Source: JBBRDU01 sp038230335 (GTDB lineage: Bacteria > Verrucomicrobiota > Verrucomicrobiia > Chthoniobacterales > UBA10450). From it: a DNA stretch of 64,000 bases. Each line of letters begins with the position of its first letter. The stretch's first letter is position 1. The translations under genes were made by a program, and so were the position numbers. Below, piece after piece: positions 15,659 through 24,993 of this stretch. The stretch lies in the NCBI GenBank assembly GCA_038230335.1, contig JBBRNL010000001.1:609935-673934 (forward strand). Reading direction: 5' to 3'. The notes beneath the pieces were generated by a model, which had not been told where the DNA came from, made no database searches, and worked only from the letters and a program-made list of their open reading frames with translations.

Positions 15659-15713
15659 AGGGGAAGCTGTTAGTTTCCCCCGACGTCAAGAATGGGAAGC
15701 CATCAGCTCCCCT
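15659..15713. terminator. Hairpins between convergent genes (possible bidirectional terminator)
   Basis: GGGGAA (15660-15665) pairs with TTCCCC (15675-15680). Alternatively AGGGGAAGCTG pairs with CAGCTCCCCT (15704-15713), giving two competing stems. The site lies between an MFS stop on the plus strand and an outer-membrane gene stop on the minus strand. No long U-run follows either stem, so termination is tentative. Confidence 0.45.
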
Positions 15714-15727
15714 CCAGCAGAATTGTT

Positions 15728-16663
15728 TTAGAACGATCCGTGCACGGAAACTGTGCCGTAGGGCGCGCTGCCGTTCTCGTGGAAGCGAATGTCGGCCCGG
15801 TAAAAGTCAAAGCTCCGATACGGCTGATAACCCGCTTCAAGAGTCACGGTGAGAAAGGAGGCGACCTTCCAGTCCGCGCCCACGCCGGTGCGCACCTCGC
15901 TGTAGGTCAGGACAGTTCCAGCCAGGTCGGGACCATTGCCGTGGCCGCCCCCTCTGAAGTCTTCGCTGACACGGAAGTTTGTCTCTTTGAAGAGACCACC
16001 GGCATACAAGGTTAGATTCCTGGTCGCTTCGTATTCCAGCCGCGGGGCGGGTAGAACAGCATTGGCCACCCATTGCCGCGCAAACTTCCAGCGAATACCG
16101 GCGGACGGGATGACCGGATACTTGCGCTCCACGTCGACACTGACGCCGACAATGAACTGGAGATTGGGACTATAAATATAAGTCCCACCGACCAAAAACG
16201 GCACGCTGAAATTGTCCGCGCTGAAATCCGTTGTCCCATAAAAACCGGGCTGCGCTTCCACCCGCACGAGGATGGAATCGGAAAGCTGCGTATCCAAACC
16301 GAGGACGAGGCTGCCGGATTGCAGAGTGTCCGGGAGCGGTGTGTTTTTCGGGAATCCAAAAGAAAATCGTTCCCATTGAAACCCCAGGCGGAGCACGCCG
16401 AGCTTGATGCGGGGGGTGAGAATGAACTGAAAAGTCGAATCGCTTTCGTCGTAGTCTTCGATCGATCTGTGGCCGCGTTTGACGGCCGCCTCTCCGACAT
16501 AGGTTTCTTCCACTACGTACTCGCCAGAGGCGGAGAAGATTTTCTTGAACCAGCCACTGTCGGACGACGACGTATCATCCTGGGCCAGAACCGGCCCGGC
16601 CAGAAGCAGGCTGACGCACCAACCCATCCACCGACCTAACGAACGGGACGACGAACGAGTCAT
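15728..16663 (-). CDS. Small outer-membrane beta-barrel protein (DUF6268-like), paralogue of 23273-24208
   Basis: The 311-residue product has a signal peptide (cleavage near VLAQ-D), then alternating amphipathic strands and a terminal Phe, as outer-membrane barrels have. Aligned by eye it shares LQSG, PGFYG, the central PVIPSAGIRWK/PVVPLVGVVWK strand, the PAPRLEY/PNPRVIY strand, YAGGLFKETNFRV/YLGGELAGGSFRT and GYQPYRSFDFYRA/GYAIQRSFNYHRA with the protein at 23273-24208. The two are therefore clear paralogues. No enzymatic motif is seen. It starts three bases after the stop of the gene at 16667-17719, so the two are co-transcribed. Confidence 0.68.
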   Translation of the reverse strand: MTRSSSRSLGRWMGWCVSLLLAGPVLAQDDTSSSDSGWFKKIFSASGEYVVEETYVGEAAVKRGHRSIEDYDESDSTFQFILTPRIKLGVLRLGFQWERFSFGFPKNTPLPDTLQSGSLVLGLDTQLSDSILVRVEAQPGFYGTTDFSADNFSVPFLVGGTYIYSPNLQFIVGVSVDVERKYPVIPSAGIRWKFARQWVANAVLPAPRLEYEATRNLTLYAGGLFKETNFRVSEDFRGGGHGNGPDLAGTVLTYSEVRTGVGADWKVASFLTVTLEAGYQPYRSFDFYRADIRFHENGSAPYGTVSVHGSF

Positions 16664-16666
16664 TGT

Positions 16667-17719
16667 TCAGTGACTGCCGGACGTATCGTGTCGGAACAGA
16701 GTAACAGTTCGGGAAATGTCTTTCATCATGGCAGATTCGGAAGCGAGCCGCTCGACCCCATGCAGGGAGGCGAGCGCAGTGGAGGAAATCATGTCTCCTC
16801 GCCATACTAACGTCGAAGCTTTTCCGTCCACCGTGACCGGCCACATTTGATAAAGCGTGAGCGCGACATAGTAGCCGCCGCTTGCGTAGTAGAGAACATC
16901 CGCGGCTTGGGACGGACCATCGCTTCCCTTCCGGGCATACGAGGCGCCGAGGGTCAACACGCCTTGATCGTCCACGTCGACCAGTTCCCAGTAAAACTCG
17001 GGAGAAGAGCCCGCGCTCCGGCCGATGCCGGTCTGGCCAAGAAAACTGGAGAATTGTCGCCGAATCTTGTCCTGTTGCCTGAGCAGTCCGGAGAATTCCT
17101 GAGCAGGTTGAACCGAGTCTCCGCCGTGATTGTAAGGCGGTTGGGCGGCTGCTCCACCGGAAGCGAAGCTATGCACGCGAGCACTCATGACATTGCTCCA
17201 GAATTCCACGACCGCGGCCGGGAGCGTTCCACCGGCCCCGGCGCCGCTCTCCGAAAACTTCTTGGCCTCGTCCCGGTTAATCTGAAGCTCCGAACTCATT
17301 TTCGAAGTTGCGCTGGCCAGCGCTCGCACCGCCGCGTTGTCCGGCGCACTTTTTAACTTGGCGAAGTCCGCCGGGTTGGCTGTCCCGCGCACGTCGGAAT
17401 GAAGAAATACTTTTAGCTCCCTGTGTTTCAATGGATTCCACTGACGCAATCCCTCAATCTGCTGCGCCGGGCTACCGGCGGCCACGTAGCAGCTTTGCAC
17501 GGAAAGATAGCGTGGCTCGTTCATGGGCGGACCATGAGCCGTTTTCACATCGCTTTTAGCCAGCTCAGCCAAATCGACCTTGTCGAAGACGGAGAACGCG
17601 GCCATCTCGGAAACCGCATCGGCCCGCAGGCTTGGAAGACCAGCCAGGGTGAAGAGCAGGGCGGCTACGACGGTGAGGTGAGAGACGGCCCGTCGCTGTC
17701 GTGTGATTTTAGCTTTCAT
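16667..17719 (-). CDS. Secreted protein of unknown function
   Basis: The 350-residue protein starts at ATG 17719 with a basic N-region and a hydrophobic stretch (residues 14-31) ending LRADA, a good signal peptide. The rest has no motif I recognise. It has a helical Ala/Ser-rich middle and a C-terminal half with short beta segments (EFYWELVDVDDQGVLTLGASY, VLYYASGGYYVALTLYQMWPV). Only one Cys remains in the mature part, so no haem or metal cluster is indicated. It is the first gene of a two-gene operon with an outer-membrane barrel and probably acts in the periplasm with it. Confidence 0.6.
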   Translation of the reverse strand: MKAKITRQRRAVSHLTVVAALLFTLAGLPSLRADAVSEMAAFSVFDKVDLAELAKSDVKTAHGPPMNEPRYLSVQSCYVAAGSPAQQIEGLRQWNPLKHRELKVFLHSDVRGTANPADFAKLKSAPDNAAVRALASATSKMSSELQINRDEAKKFSESGAGAGGTLPAAVVEFWSNVMSARVHSFASGGAAAQPPYNHGGDSVQPAQEFSGLLRQQDKIRRQFSSFLGQTGIGRSAGSSPEFYWELVDVDDQGVLTLGASYARKGSDGPSQAADVLYYASGGYYVALTLYQMWPVTVDGKASTLVWRGDMISSTALASLHGVERLASESAMMKDISRTVTLFRHDTSGSH

Positions 17720-17788
17720 ACGCGCTGATTATTATCGCCCTCGCCTCATGCTTGCAAATGAGCAAGCATCATCGCATTGAACAGTCAG

Positions 17789-18739
17789 ATGGGTGAACCA
17801 GCCATTATGCTCAAAGATTTGAGCAAGAACTTTGGGAAAGTAGAGGCGGTTCATCATGTATCGCTCTCGATTAATCGGGGTACCATCTTCGGTTTTTTGG
17901 GTGCTAATGGCGCGGGCAAGACGACGACCATCCGGATGTTATGCGGTTTAACCAAACCGACAGGAGGACTTGCCACGATCGAGGGGAACGACATTTGGAA
18001 ACATCGGCACCTCGTGCGGACGAAATTCGGCTACGTGGCTCAGCGTTTCAGTCTCTATCCCGATCTGACCGTGCTCGAGAATATGCGATTCTTTGGCGGA
18101 GCTTGCCGCGTGCCGCGCGGCCAAATGGAACCGCAGATCGATCGGCTCCTCCAGTTGACTGATCTGGAAAGAAAACGCGATGTGCCGGCCGGAAGTTTAT
18201 CTGGAGGCATGAGGCAACTACTCGCGCTCGGCTGCGCTTTGGTCCACGATCCGCCGCTCCTTTTCCTGGACGAACCGACGTCCGGACTGGATCCGGTGCA
18301 TCGGCAGCAAATCTGGAATCTGCTCTATGACTTAAGCAATCTGCAAAAAACCGTATTCGTCACCACCCATTATATGGATGAAGCGGAGCGCTGCATGCAA
18401 GTGGGCTTCCTCGATCACGGTCAGCTCCTGGCCAATGCATCTCCGCGTGAATTGAAAGGCAGCTTCAAGGCCCGGCTCCTCGAACTGGACGTCGATCCGC
18501 TGATGCCGGCGCTCCTTCGAGTGCGCGCTGTTCCGGAGGTGCTCGGTGTTTCATTGCGCAGCGGCAGTCTCCGTCTCTACGCACCCGAGCCGGAGCGGCT
18601 GCTCGCGAATTGGCAGGCCAGGTGGCCCTTTCCCGAGCTGAAGCTTTTGGGCCACCGCTTGGTTGAGCCCGACATGGAAGATGTCTTCACCGCGTACTCG
18701 CAGCGTTATGACGGTATTTTGCACAAGGTGCAGTCATGA
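17789..18739 (+). CDS. ABC-2 type exporter ATP-binding subunit
   Basis: The 316-residue ATPase from ATG 17789 has Walker A GANGAGKTT (about residues 39-47), the signature LSGGMRQLL (about 137), Walker B LLFLDEPTSGLD (about 156) and the switch His in VFVTTHYMDEAERC. The C-terminal extension resembles the YbhF/CcmA drug-exporter ATPases. Its stop overlaps the permease start by four bases (ATGA), so the two are translationally coupled. The frame is open from a TTG at 17777, but ATG 17789 fits the family better. Substrate unknown. In YbhFSR-type systems a HlyD-like adaptor and a second permease accompany this pair; neither is here. Confidence 0.88.
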   Translation: MGEPAIMLKDLSKNFGKVEAVHHVSLSINRGTIFGFLGANGAGKTTTIRMLCGLTKPTGGLATIEGNDIWKHRHLVRTKFGYVAQRFSLYPDLTVLENMRFFGGACRVPRGQMEPQIDRLLQLTDLERKRDVPAGSLSGGMRQLLALGCALVHDPPLLFLDEPTSGLDPVHRQQIWNLLYDLSNLQKTVFVTTHYMDEAERCMQVGFLDHGQLLANASPRELKGSFKARLLELDVDPLMPALLRVRAVPEVLGVSLRSGSLRLYAPEPERLLANWQARWPFPELKLLGHRLVEPDMEDVFTAYSQRYDGILHKVQS

Positions 18740-19923
18740 AGATGCCATCACTCAGTGCGGTCGGCAGCGTGGCCTATAAGGAATTTCTGCATATTTACCG
18801 GGACCGCCGGATTCTCATCCTGCTCCTCATTCTGCCGCCGTTCTTCACCTTGATTTTCGGACATGCCTTCGAAGCCGATCAAATGACGGACGTGCCGGCC
18901 TTGCTCGTCAATCGCGATGACACGCCCCGGACGCAACGTTTTCTCGATATCGTGGCGAAGAACAAAACGTTCGTGTGGCAACGCCAGGCACCTGAACGCA
19001 CGGATGAAATGGATCTGCTCGGGCACCATGTGCGCGGGGCTCTCGTCATTCCGGCCGGGTGGAGTACGAGCCTGGCCAACGGTGATCCGAAACCGCTCGT
19101 TTTTTATCTCGACGGCAGCGACACGAACACGGCCAGTGAATTGCAGGGCAGCGTGCAGCAGAGCCTGGCCGATTTTCAGATGAAAGAGCGCGATGCCACG
19201 GTGAGCTCGTTGCCGACCGAAGTGTATGAGCTCGGCGCAAAACTTCCGGTCGATGTGCGCAAAGAGTTTGTTTCGTTGATGGAGCCCTGGTCGCTTGAGC
19301 AGAAGGTTTTGTACAATCCGAAAACGCGATTCATCGACTACGTCGTGCCGGGCATCATTGGGCTGATTCTGCAACTCCTCACCGTGACGTTGATGGCATG
19401 CACGATCGCGCGCGAACGCGAATCGGGCACGCTCTACCAGCTGCTCGTTACATCGTTGCAGCGTGGGGAGATCGTGCTCGGGAAAATTCTTCCCTACCTC
19501 GTTGTCTCGATGGTGTTAATCGCCATGATCACGATCGTGGCGGCGTGGCATTTCCAGGTTCAGTTTTACGGTATCCCCATGCTGGCTCTGATTTGCCTGC
19601 TCTTTCTGCTCTGTTCCCTCGGCTTGGGTCTTCTCATCTCTACATTCTCGCGTTCGCAAACGCAGGCCATTCAGTTCTCCGTCTTTTTTTTGCTTCCCGT
19701 GTTTGTCCTATCCGGCGCGTTTGCGCCTCTCGAGCAATTGCCCCGATTCATCCGCTACGTTTCCGAGCTTTTCCCGCTCACGCATTTCTGTCGCGCCTTT
19801 CGCCGGGTCAACATGTATCACGCGGCGTTTCAGTTTTATGCGGTGGATTTGATCGTGCTCCTGGCCGGCGCGGTCATCACCTTTGTCGGCGCAGCGATTC
19901 TCCTCCGGCGCATCGAGGAATAG
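18736..19923 (+). CDS. ABC-2 type exporter permease (YbhR/YhhJ-like)
   Basis: The 395-residue protein has one N-terminal membrane helix after a cytoplasmic start (VAYKEFLHIYRDRRILILLL). A large extracytoplasmic domain of about 150 residues follows, then five C-terminal helices. The conserved loop ARERESGTLYQLLVTSLQRGEIVLGKILPY is the hallmark of ABC-2 permeases. The next segment SRSQTQAIQFSVFFLLPVFVLSGAFAPLEQLP also matches the family. It forms a half-transporter, presumably a homodimer, with the ATPase at 17789-18739. Start codon ATG 18736 lies inside the ATPase stop region. Confidence 0.88.
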   Translation: MKMPSLSAVGSVAYKEFLHIYRDRRILILLLILPPFFTLIFGHAFEADQMTDVPALLVNRDDTPRTQRFLDIVAKNKTFVWQRQAPERTDEMDLLGHHVRGALVIPAGWSTSLANGDPKPLVFYLDGSDTNTASELQGSVQQSLADFQMKERDATVSSLPTEVYELGAKLPVDVRKEFVSLMEPWSLEQKVLYNPKTRFIDYVVPGIIGLILQLLTVTLMACTIARERESGTLYQLLVTSLQRGEIVLGKILPYLVVSMVLIAMITIVAAWHFQVQFYGIPMLALICLLFLLCSLGLGLLISTFSRSQTQAIQFSVFFLLPVFVLSGAFAPLEQLPRFIRYVSELFPLTHFCRAFRRVNMYHAAFQFYAVDLIVLLAGAVITFVGAAILLRRIEE

Positions 19924-19968
19924 CATTGCCAATGGGTGCTTCTCTCTCCATCTTCGTTTCCGTCTCCG

Positions 19969-22323
19969 ATGAAGAACGAATCCACTAAAGTTTCTGCCTT
20001 CTTTAATGCACGCGTCTTGATCGGTTTTGCTCTTTGCGCAACCGGTTCTCTCCTCGCGGTGGGTGGATCTGGCTTTGGCTCCAGTGCGTCCGCCGCGGCG
20101 AACGGAACGGAACAAGCGGGAAGTGTCCTTGGCACAGGAGAAAGCGTGCCGCTGTCGGCGCCGGTTTCGCAGGATCAGGATTTGCGAGCACTTCCTTACA
20201 TCGCCTCGACTATTGAGGTTGAACCGAAACGTCTGATGCGGCATCCGTTGCCGCAAACGCCGTCGCCGGAAAAATCGGACCCCATCAAGTTGATAAGGCA
20301 ATCGGCCCAAGCCGCCGCCATGCCGACGCCGATCGCATCGTTTGACGGGATATCGTCAGTCCAGAGCGGGTGCGGTTGTCTACCCCCTGATACCGACGGT
20401 GATGTCGGCCCCAGTCATTACATTCAGTCGGTCAATACCTCGATCAAGATCTTTGACAAATCGGGCAACGCCCTCAACGGCGTCAACGGCACGACCTATA
20501 ATTCATTCTTTTCCGCGATGGGCCCATCTACTCCTTGCGGCAACAGCGAAAACCAGGGCGATGGTTTCGTTTTTTACGATCAGATAGCAGACCGCTGGGT
20601 CGTCAGCGATTTTGCCTTCCCCTCGAACAACTCGGTAAACTATCAGTGCATCGGCGTCTCCAAAACGAATGATCCGGTGGCGGGCGGCTGGTGGCTGTAT
20701 GCCTTGCAGATCGACCCGGCGAATCCAACCTGGCTGGGGGATTATCCCAAGTTCGCGTTATGGCCCGATGCATACTATCTCTCGGTCAATCTGTTCGATG
20801 GGCCCACGTCAGCGTTTGAGGGGGTCCGCGTCTTCGCCCTTCCTCGCGCCGCCATGATTAACGGGACCGGGGCTCCGAACCCCGGCGCAGTCGGTTTTAC
20901 CATTACTCCGGGCACCCTCGGCGACACCTATAGCCTAGTGCCGGCCACCTTCCGCACCGGGATCGCTCCCGCGGCGGGCACTCCCGAATATTTCCTGGCG
21001 ATCAACAGCTCCGCTTCCGCCGGCACGGTCGAACACGAGGTGTTTGCGTGGCGCTTTCATGTCGATTTTGTCACGCCCGCTAATTCGACTTTTGGCCTGG
21101 GAGGCAGCCACCTCCGCAATGGGGATATCATTGTCAACGACTTTGTCGACGCCTTCAGCAATACCTCCAGCCTCATAGTTCCCCAAACCGGAACGAGCGC
21201 GCTGCTGGACACCCTGGGGGACAAGATAATGACTCCGCTGGTTTACCAGAACCTCGGCGGCGTGGAATCCTTGTGGGCTGCTCACACCGTCAACAACAAC
21301 CAAAACGGAACCGGACCGACCGCCATTCGGTGGTATCAATTTGACGTCACCGGCGGCGTCATTCCAGCTGCTCCTGTCCAGCAGCAGACGTTTAATAATG
21401 GCGCCGACGGTCTCTTTCGCTGGATGCCGAGCATCGCGGTCGATGGGCAGGGCAACATGGCCATCGGTTACACCACCTCGAGCAGTGCGACCAATCCCGC
21501 CATCCGCTATGCGGGCCGTGCGGTCACCGATCCTTTGGGCTCGCTTGCCAAAGGCGAAGCCCTGTTGATCCAGGGAGCCGGACACCAAACCAACAGCAGC
21601 GGTCGCTGGGGCGACTATGGCGCGCTCAGCATCGATCCTTCCGATGGCACCAGCTTCTGGCTGACTAACGAATATTATTCGACAATCAGCAGCGTAGGTT
21701 GGAACACGCGGATCGGCAATTTCAAATCCCCCTTCCCAGAACCCACACCCACGCCAACGCCCGCCCCTTACGGCGAAATCATTAGCCCTCCTCCGGGCTC
21801 AGTTCTCCCTGGCGCCACTGTGACCTTTACTTGGACTGCGGGCAACGCCTGTGTCCCGGGCAACGCCTGCGCCTACTTGCTCACCGTCGACGCCGATAAG
21901 GTACCGACGCCCGGTCGCTACAACATTTACACGTCCGGTCAAACAGCTGCGCTCACGGCCACCGTTGGACATATTCCCACCGACGGACGGCCCGTATATG
22001 TGCATCTGTGGACCTACATCGCCGGAACGTGGTCCGGTCCCCCGGATTATGTTTACACGGCCGCCCCTTTGAATGTAATTCCGCCGATTATTGTGCCCGC
22101 CTCAGGGAGCTATAAGAAAAAGGTGACGGTCAACATGGCATCGGGGACTCCAGGTGCGACGATCTATTACACCCTCGATGGCACAACGCCCACGAGTGCC
22201 TCGATGAAGTTCATCGGGACCTTCAGCTTGACTCAGACCAAGACCGTTAGAGCCATCGCCGTCAAAGTCGGGGTCCCCGACAGTCCCGTGGCGTCGGCCA
22301 GTTACACGATTACCCGGAAGTAA
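19969..22323 (+). CDS. Large secreted protein with Pro-Thr linker and chitobiase-type C-terminal domain
   Basis: From ATG 19969 the product has 784 residues and a signal peptide (hydrophobic residues about 14-36). A long N-terminal domain follows with the segment CLPPDTDGDVGPSHYIQSVN, a pattern seen in large exported proteins of acidobacterial and verrucomicrobial genomes. It contains repeated beta segments consistent with a propeller. A PTPTPTPAP linker leads to an Ig/FN3-like domain (about residues 600-700). The end is a CHB_HEX_C-like domain (ATIYYTLDGTTPTSAS to VASASYTI), usually a carbohydrate-associated accessory module. No glycosidase active site was recognised. Probably an extracellular or surface protein; function unknown. 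Confidence 0.68.
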   Translation: MKNESTKVSAFFNARVLIGFALCATGSLLAVGGSGFGSSASAAANGTEQAGSVLGTGESVPLSAPVSQDQDLRALPYIASTIEVEPKRLMRHPLPQTPSPEKSDPIKLIRQSAQAAAMPTPIASFDGISSVQSGCGCLPPDTDGDVGPSHYIQSVNTSIKIFDKSGNALNGVNGTTYNSFFSAMGPSTPCGNSENQGDGFVFYDQIADRWVVSDFAFPSNNSVNYQCIGVSKTNDPVAGGWWLYALQIDPANPTWLGDYPKFALWPDAYYLSVNLFDGPTSAFEGVRVFALPRAAMINGTGAPNPGAVGFTITPGTLGDTYSLVPATFRTGIAPAAGTPEYFLAINSSASAGTVEHEVFAWRFHVDFVTPANSTFGLGGSHLRNGDIIVNDFVDAFSNTSSLIVPQTGTSALLDTLGDKIMTPLVYQNLGGVESLWAAHTVNNNQNGTGPTAIRWYQFDVTGGVIPAAPVQQQTFNNGADGLFRWMPSIAVDGQGNMAIGYTTSSSATNPAIRYAGRAVTDPLGSLAKGEALLIQGAGHQTNSSGRWGDYGALSIDPSDGTSFWLTNEYYSTISSVGWNTRIGNFKSPFPEPTPTPTPAPYGEIISPPPGSVLPGATVTFTWTAGNACVPGNACAYLLTVDADKVPTPGRYNIYTSGQTAALTATVGHIPTDGRPVYVHLWTYIAGTWSGPPDYVYTAAPLNVIPPIIVPASGSYKKKVTVNMASGTPGATIYYTLDGTTPTSASMKFIGTFSLTQTKTVRAIAVKVGVPDSPVASASYTITRK

Positions 22324-22383
22324 TCGGCTTGTGGAGGGGCAGGCCCGTCATCGCCGCGCTCAAGTGAACGGCTGCGCCGCTCA

Positions 22384-22600
22384 TTGTTTAGCAACGCCCT
22401 TCGCCAGGGCGAACCTTCGGTCGGAGCGGTCGTTCCACCTAGCTCACTTCACGGATCAAACGTAAGGTGGATCGGGCGCTCCGAGCACGATACTAAAAGC
22501 CCCCTTTGGAGGGACGCGCGCTGTCGTGTCCCAAGTTTTGGGCACCGACGGCGCGGCGCCCTCCAGGCTACGATTCGCGATTAGACACGCACCCTTGACC
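22384..22600. repeat. Cluster of short intergenic repeats
   Basis: The gap before the SCP2 gene contains an arm reading AGGTGGATCGGGCGCTCCGA at 22465. That is the same family as the two arms of the hairpin at 24994-25078. Just before it, at about 22407-22438, lies a looser inverted copy ending GTTCCACCT. Further on GGAGGGACGCGCGCTGTCG and GGCGCGGCGCCCTCC give additional palindromes. No ORF was credible here. Confidence 0.55.
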
Positions 22601-22605
22601 ACGCG

Positions 22606-23040
22606 ATGGATGTGATGAGCCATCGCCCAGTGAAAACCCGCTGCTTCTATTTCTGTTGGATGATCGCGTTGGCGATCACAGGACCTGACTACTCTGCCGC
22701 CGCGGCAAGCTCGCGCGCACCCGATACCGTCCCGCAACAGGTTTTCGACGCGATGCGGGAAAGTTTTCGAACGGACCGGGCCAAGGGGGTCCATGTCCGT
22801 TATCAATTTGATCTCAGCGGGCCTGACGGCGGCGAGTGGTGGATTGAAATCGATGACGGAAAGTTTCAAATGGGGCACGGCCGAATCGACCATCCGGACG
22901 TCACGTTTAGAGCGAGCGATCAGGATTGGGTGGCGCTTTCCAATGGAAAGCTGAACGGGACATGGGCAGTTTTCACCGGTCGCCTGAAGATACGCGGGAG
23001 TCAGTCGCTTGCGCGGAAGCTCGACGAAATGTTTCCCTAG
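22606..23040 (+). CDS. Exported SCP2 (sterol carrier protein 2)-like protein
   Basis: The 144-residue product has a hydrophobic N-terminal stretch (about residues 14-32) followed by Ala-rich cleavage-like sequence, then a single SCP2 fold. The hallmarks are VRYQFDLSGPDGGEWWIEID, GHGRIDHPDVTFRASDQDW and the C-terminal LNGTWAVFTGRLKIRGS with a final helix. SCP2 proteins bind hydrophobic ligands in an inner tunnel; an exported version would act on lipids in the periplasm or envelope. ATG 22606 was chosen; ATG 22615 is also possible. It is flanked by repeat-rich gaps on both sides and is probably monocistronic. Confidence 0.75.
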   Translation: MDVMSHRPVKTRCFYFCWMIALAITGPDYSAAAASSRAPDTVPQQVFDAMRESFRTDRAKGVHVRYQFDLSGPDGGEWWIEIDDGKFQMGHGRIDHPDVTFRASDQDWVALSNGKLNGTWAVFTGRLKIRGSQSLARKLDEMFP

Positions 23041-23083
23041 ACCTCATCGCCGACCGGCTCAGCAGGTTGCGCGGCTCCCCGCG

Positions 23084-23263
23084 CTTGTCATCCTGAGCCA
23101 GTCCGGGTAGTAGCACCCAGAGTTGTCATCCTGAGTTAGCGAAGATGGCGAAGATCTCACACACAGCGCCACGGCTACGCATCGCACCCTGGTGTGATCT
23201 ACAACGCAAATGAGAGACCAATACTCCGCCCGGTCGCGATCTCGGCCGAGCTGGGATGACAAG
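23084..23263. repeat. TGTCATCCTGAG-family repeat, second locus
   Basis: CTTGTCATCCTGAG occurs at 23084, again TTGTCATCCTGAGTTAGCGA at 23123 followed by AAGATCTC, and the inverse CTGGGATGACAAG closes the segment at 23263. It appears to be a nested or partly duplicated copy of the element at 10478-10595. It fills the gap between two convergent genes. Confidence 0.65.
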
Positions 23264-23272
23264 CGAGCCGTT

Positions 23273-24208
23273 TTAGAACGCCGCTTTTAGCGCCACCTGC
23301 AAATACGGCGCTGGATCCGTCCGGTAATATTCACCTGCGCGATGGTAATTGAAGGAACGCTGAATGGCGTAACCGCCACTGCCATCGACGGTAATTGAGT
23401 TCGTCAAATTATACGTGAACCCGCCGCCGGCGCGATAATCGGCGTAGTCGACCTGGGTGCCACTGAGCTTCGCGATATGGCGTCCCACGTACTCGTCATG
23501 ATGATCAGTGCGGAATGAGCCGCCCGCCAATTCACCGCCGAGATACAACTCGATTTGCTTATTCACTGTATAAATGACACGTGGATTAGGCACCACTCCC
23601 ATGACCCGAATCGAGCTGTTAGGCTTCCAGACGACGCCGACCAACGGAACGACGGGGAAACCGCCGCGCAGAAATGATGCATAAGCGCCGGTTAGGAGGT
23701 ACAATTTATCCGGCTGCAAAATCCAGAAGCGGCCGAGCAGGATCGGGCAATCAAAAGAGGCCAGGCCAATGTGATCCTCGCCATAAAAACCGGGACGAAA
23801 TTGCAGGAACGCGCCCGTGTCCGCGCCTTTCATATATTCGACTCCAATGACGGCGGCTCCGCTTTGCAGATGACTCGGCACCGGTGCGGTCGTGCCTCCA
23901 AAGTCGAAACGGTTATAAGTCACGCCGAGATGCAGATACCATTGGCCGCTAACGAGAAAGCGGTGGCCATATTCGAAGCTATTCTGCAGCTCGTCCTGGC
24001 TACCGAAACTGCCCCCGTGGTTTAAATTACTTTCGAAAACGTAGCTCGTCTCCGCCTGAAAAATGTCGAGTGGAACCTTTTCCTCCGAGACGGGGGATGT
24101 CACGGCGGGGGATGTGACTATGGTTGGTTCGGAACGGGCAAAGAGAGAGGGAACCAAGGCAACCAAGCCAAGAAAAGTGAGGAGGCGGGGGAAGTTTAGC
24201 ATAAGCAT
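23273..24208 (-). CDS. Small outer-membrane beta-barrel protein (DUF6268-like)
   Basis: Taking ATG 24208 (ATG 24202 also possible) the product has 311 residues, exactly the length of its paralogue at 15728-16663. The signal peptide covers residues 1-20 (LLTFLGLVALVPSLFA). Barrel-like strands follow and the C-terminal residue is Phe. The open frame extends upstream to 24454, but those residues are Arg-rich and overlap the next gene's leader, so they were excluded. The function is unknown; a small porin or structural barrel is the likeliest role. Its neighbour is divergent (AlkA-like, 24322). Confidence 0.68.
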   Translation of the reverse strand: MLMLNFPRLLTFLGLVALVPSLFARSEPTIVTSPAVTSPVSEEKVPLDIFQAETSYVFESNLNHGGSFGSQDELQNSFEYGHRFLVSGQWYLHLGVTYNRFDFGGTTAPVPSHLQSGAAVIGVEYMKGADTGAFLQFRPGFYGEDHIGLASFDCPILLGRFWILQPDKLYLLTGAYASFLRGGFPVVPLVGVVWKPNSSIRVMGVVPNPRVIYTVNKQIELYLGGELAGGSFRTDHHDEYVGRHIAKLSGTQVDYADYRAGGGFTYNLTNSITVDGSGGYAIQRSFNYHRAGEYYRTDPAPYLQVALKAAF

Positions 24209-24321
24209 CTTTTCAGTAGCTGATTCGTGCGGGTTGCACAACGCGGATGTTAATATGTCGCAGGTAGGAAAAGTCGGCAAGCTTGTCGCCCGGGCATTAT
24301 TTCGGCCATAATTCCGATCCG

Positions 24322-24960
24322 ATGAAGAAAGATGAAGCGCACCGCCATTTGTCTGCCAGCCACCCGCGCATGGCGGATTTGATTGCGCGGGCTCCGCTTT
24401 TTGAAGTCGACGCGGAAGGCGTCGTCCGGCCTTTCGACGCCCTCGCCGAGTCAATCGCTTACCAGCAGCTCAGCGGCAAAGCCGCTGCCACGATTTGGGG
24501 ACGGGTGCGCGCCCTTTTTCCGCGTCGGAAAAATCTCGATCCGAAACTGATCCTGGCGACTCCCGATGAAAAATTTCGCGCGGCGGGCTTGTCGCGCAGC
24601 AAGGTTGCGGCGCTGAAGGACCTCGCGGCCAAGACGCTGGATGGGACCGTCCCGACGGCGCGAGAACTCGCTCGCATGAGTGACGAAGAGATTATCGAAC
24701 GTTTAATCCAGGTCCGGGGGATCGGCCGGTGGACCGTCGAAATGCTCCTCCTCTTCAATCTCGGGCGCCTCGATATCTGGCCGGTGGGAGATTACGGCGT
24801 GCAGAAGGGTTTCGCCAAAACGTTCGGGCGGCGCAAGCTGCCCACCCCCAGGCAGCTGATGAAGTTGGGAGAGAAATGGCGACCCTACCGGTCGGTCGCC
24901 GCGTGGTATTTTTGGAGAGCTCTCGATAAGCCGGAGGCGAAGCCCAACCGATTCGATTGA
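24322..24960 (+). CDS. AlkA-like DNA-3-methyladenine glycosylase (HhH-GPD superfamily)
   Basis: This 212-residue protein from ATG 24322 contains the HhH-GPD core. The helix-hairpin-helix is IQVRGIGRWTVEMLLLF (about residues 131-147) and the catalytic Asp lies in WPVGDYGVQKG. The upstream SIAYQQLSGKAAATIWGRV helix is typical of AlkA/Mag1-type enzymes. It removes alkylated purines from DNA to start base-excision repair. The protein is shorter than E. coli AlkA because the N-terminal domain is missing, as in Mag1-like bacterial forms. No iron-sulfur Cys motif is present, unlike Nth at 32765. Confidence 0.88.
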   Translation: MKKDEAHRHLSASHPRMADLIARAPLFEVDAEGVVRPFDALAESIAYQQLSGKAAATIWGRVRALFPRRKNLDPKLILATPDEKFRAAGLSRSKVAALKDLAAKTLDGTVPTARELARMSDEEIIERLIQVRGIGRWTVEMLLLFNLGRLDIWPVGDYGVQKGFAKTFGRRKLPTPRQLMKLGEKWRPYRSVAAWYFWRALDKPEAKPNRFD

Positions 24961-24993
24961 ACGTAGAAGCGCTTCACGCGTCCCTGAGGTTGA

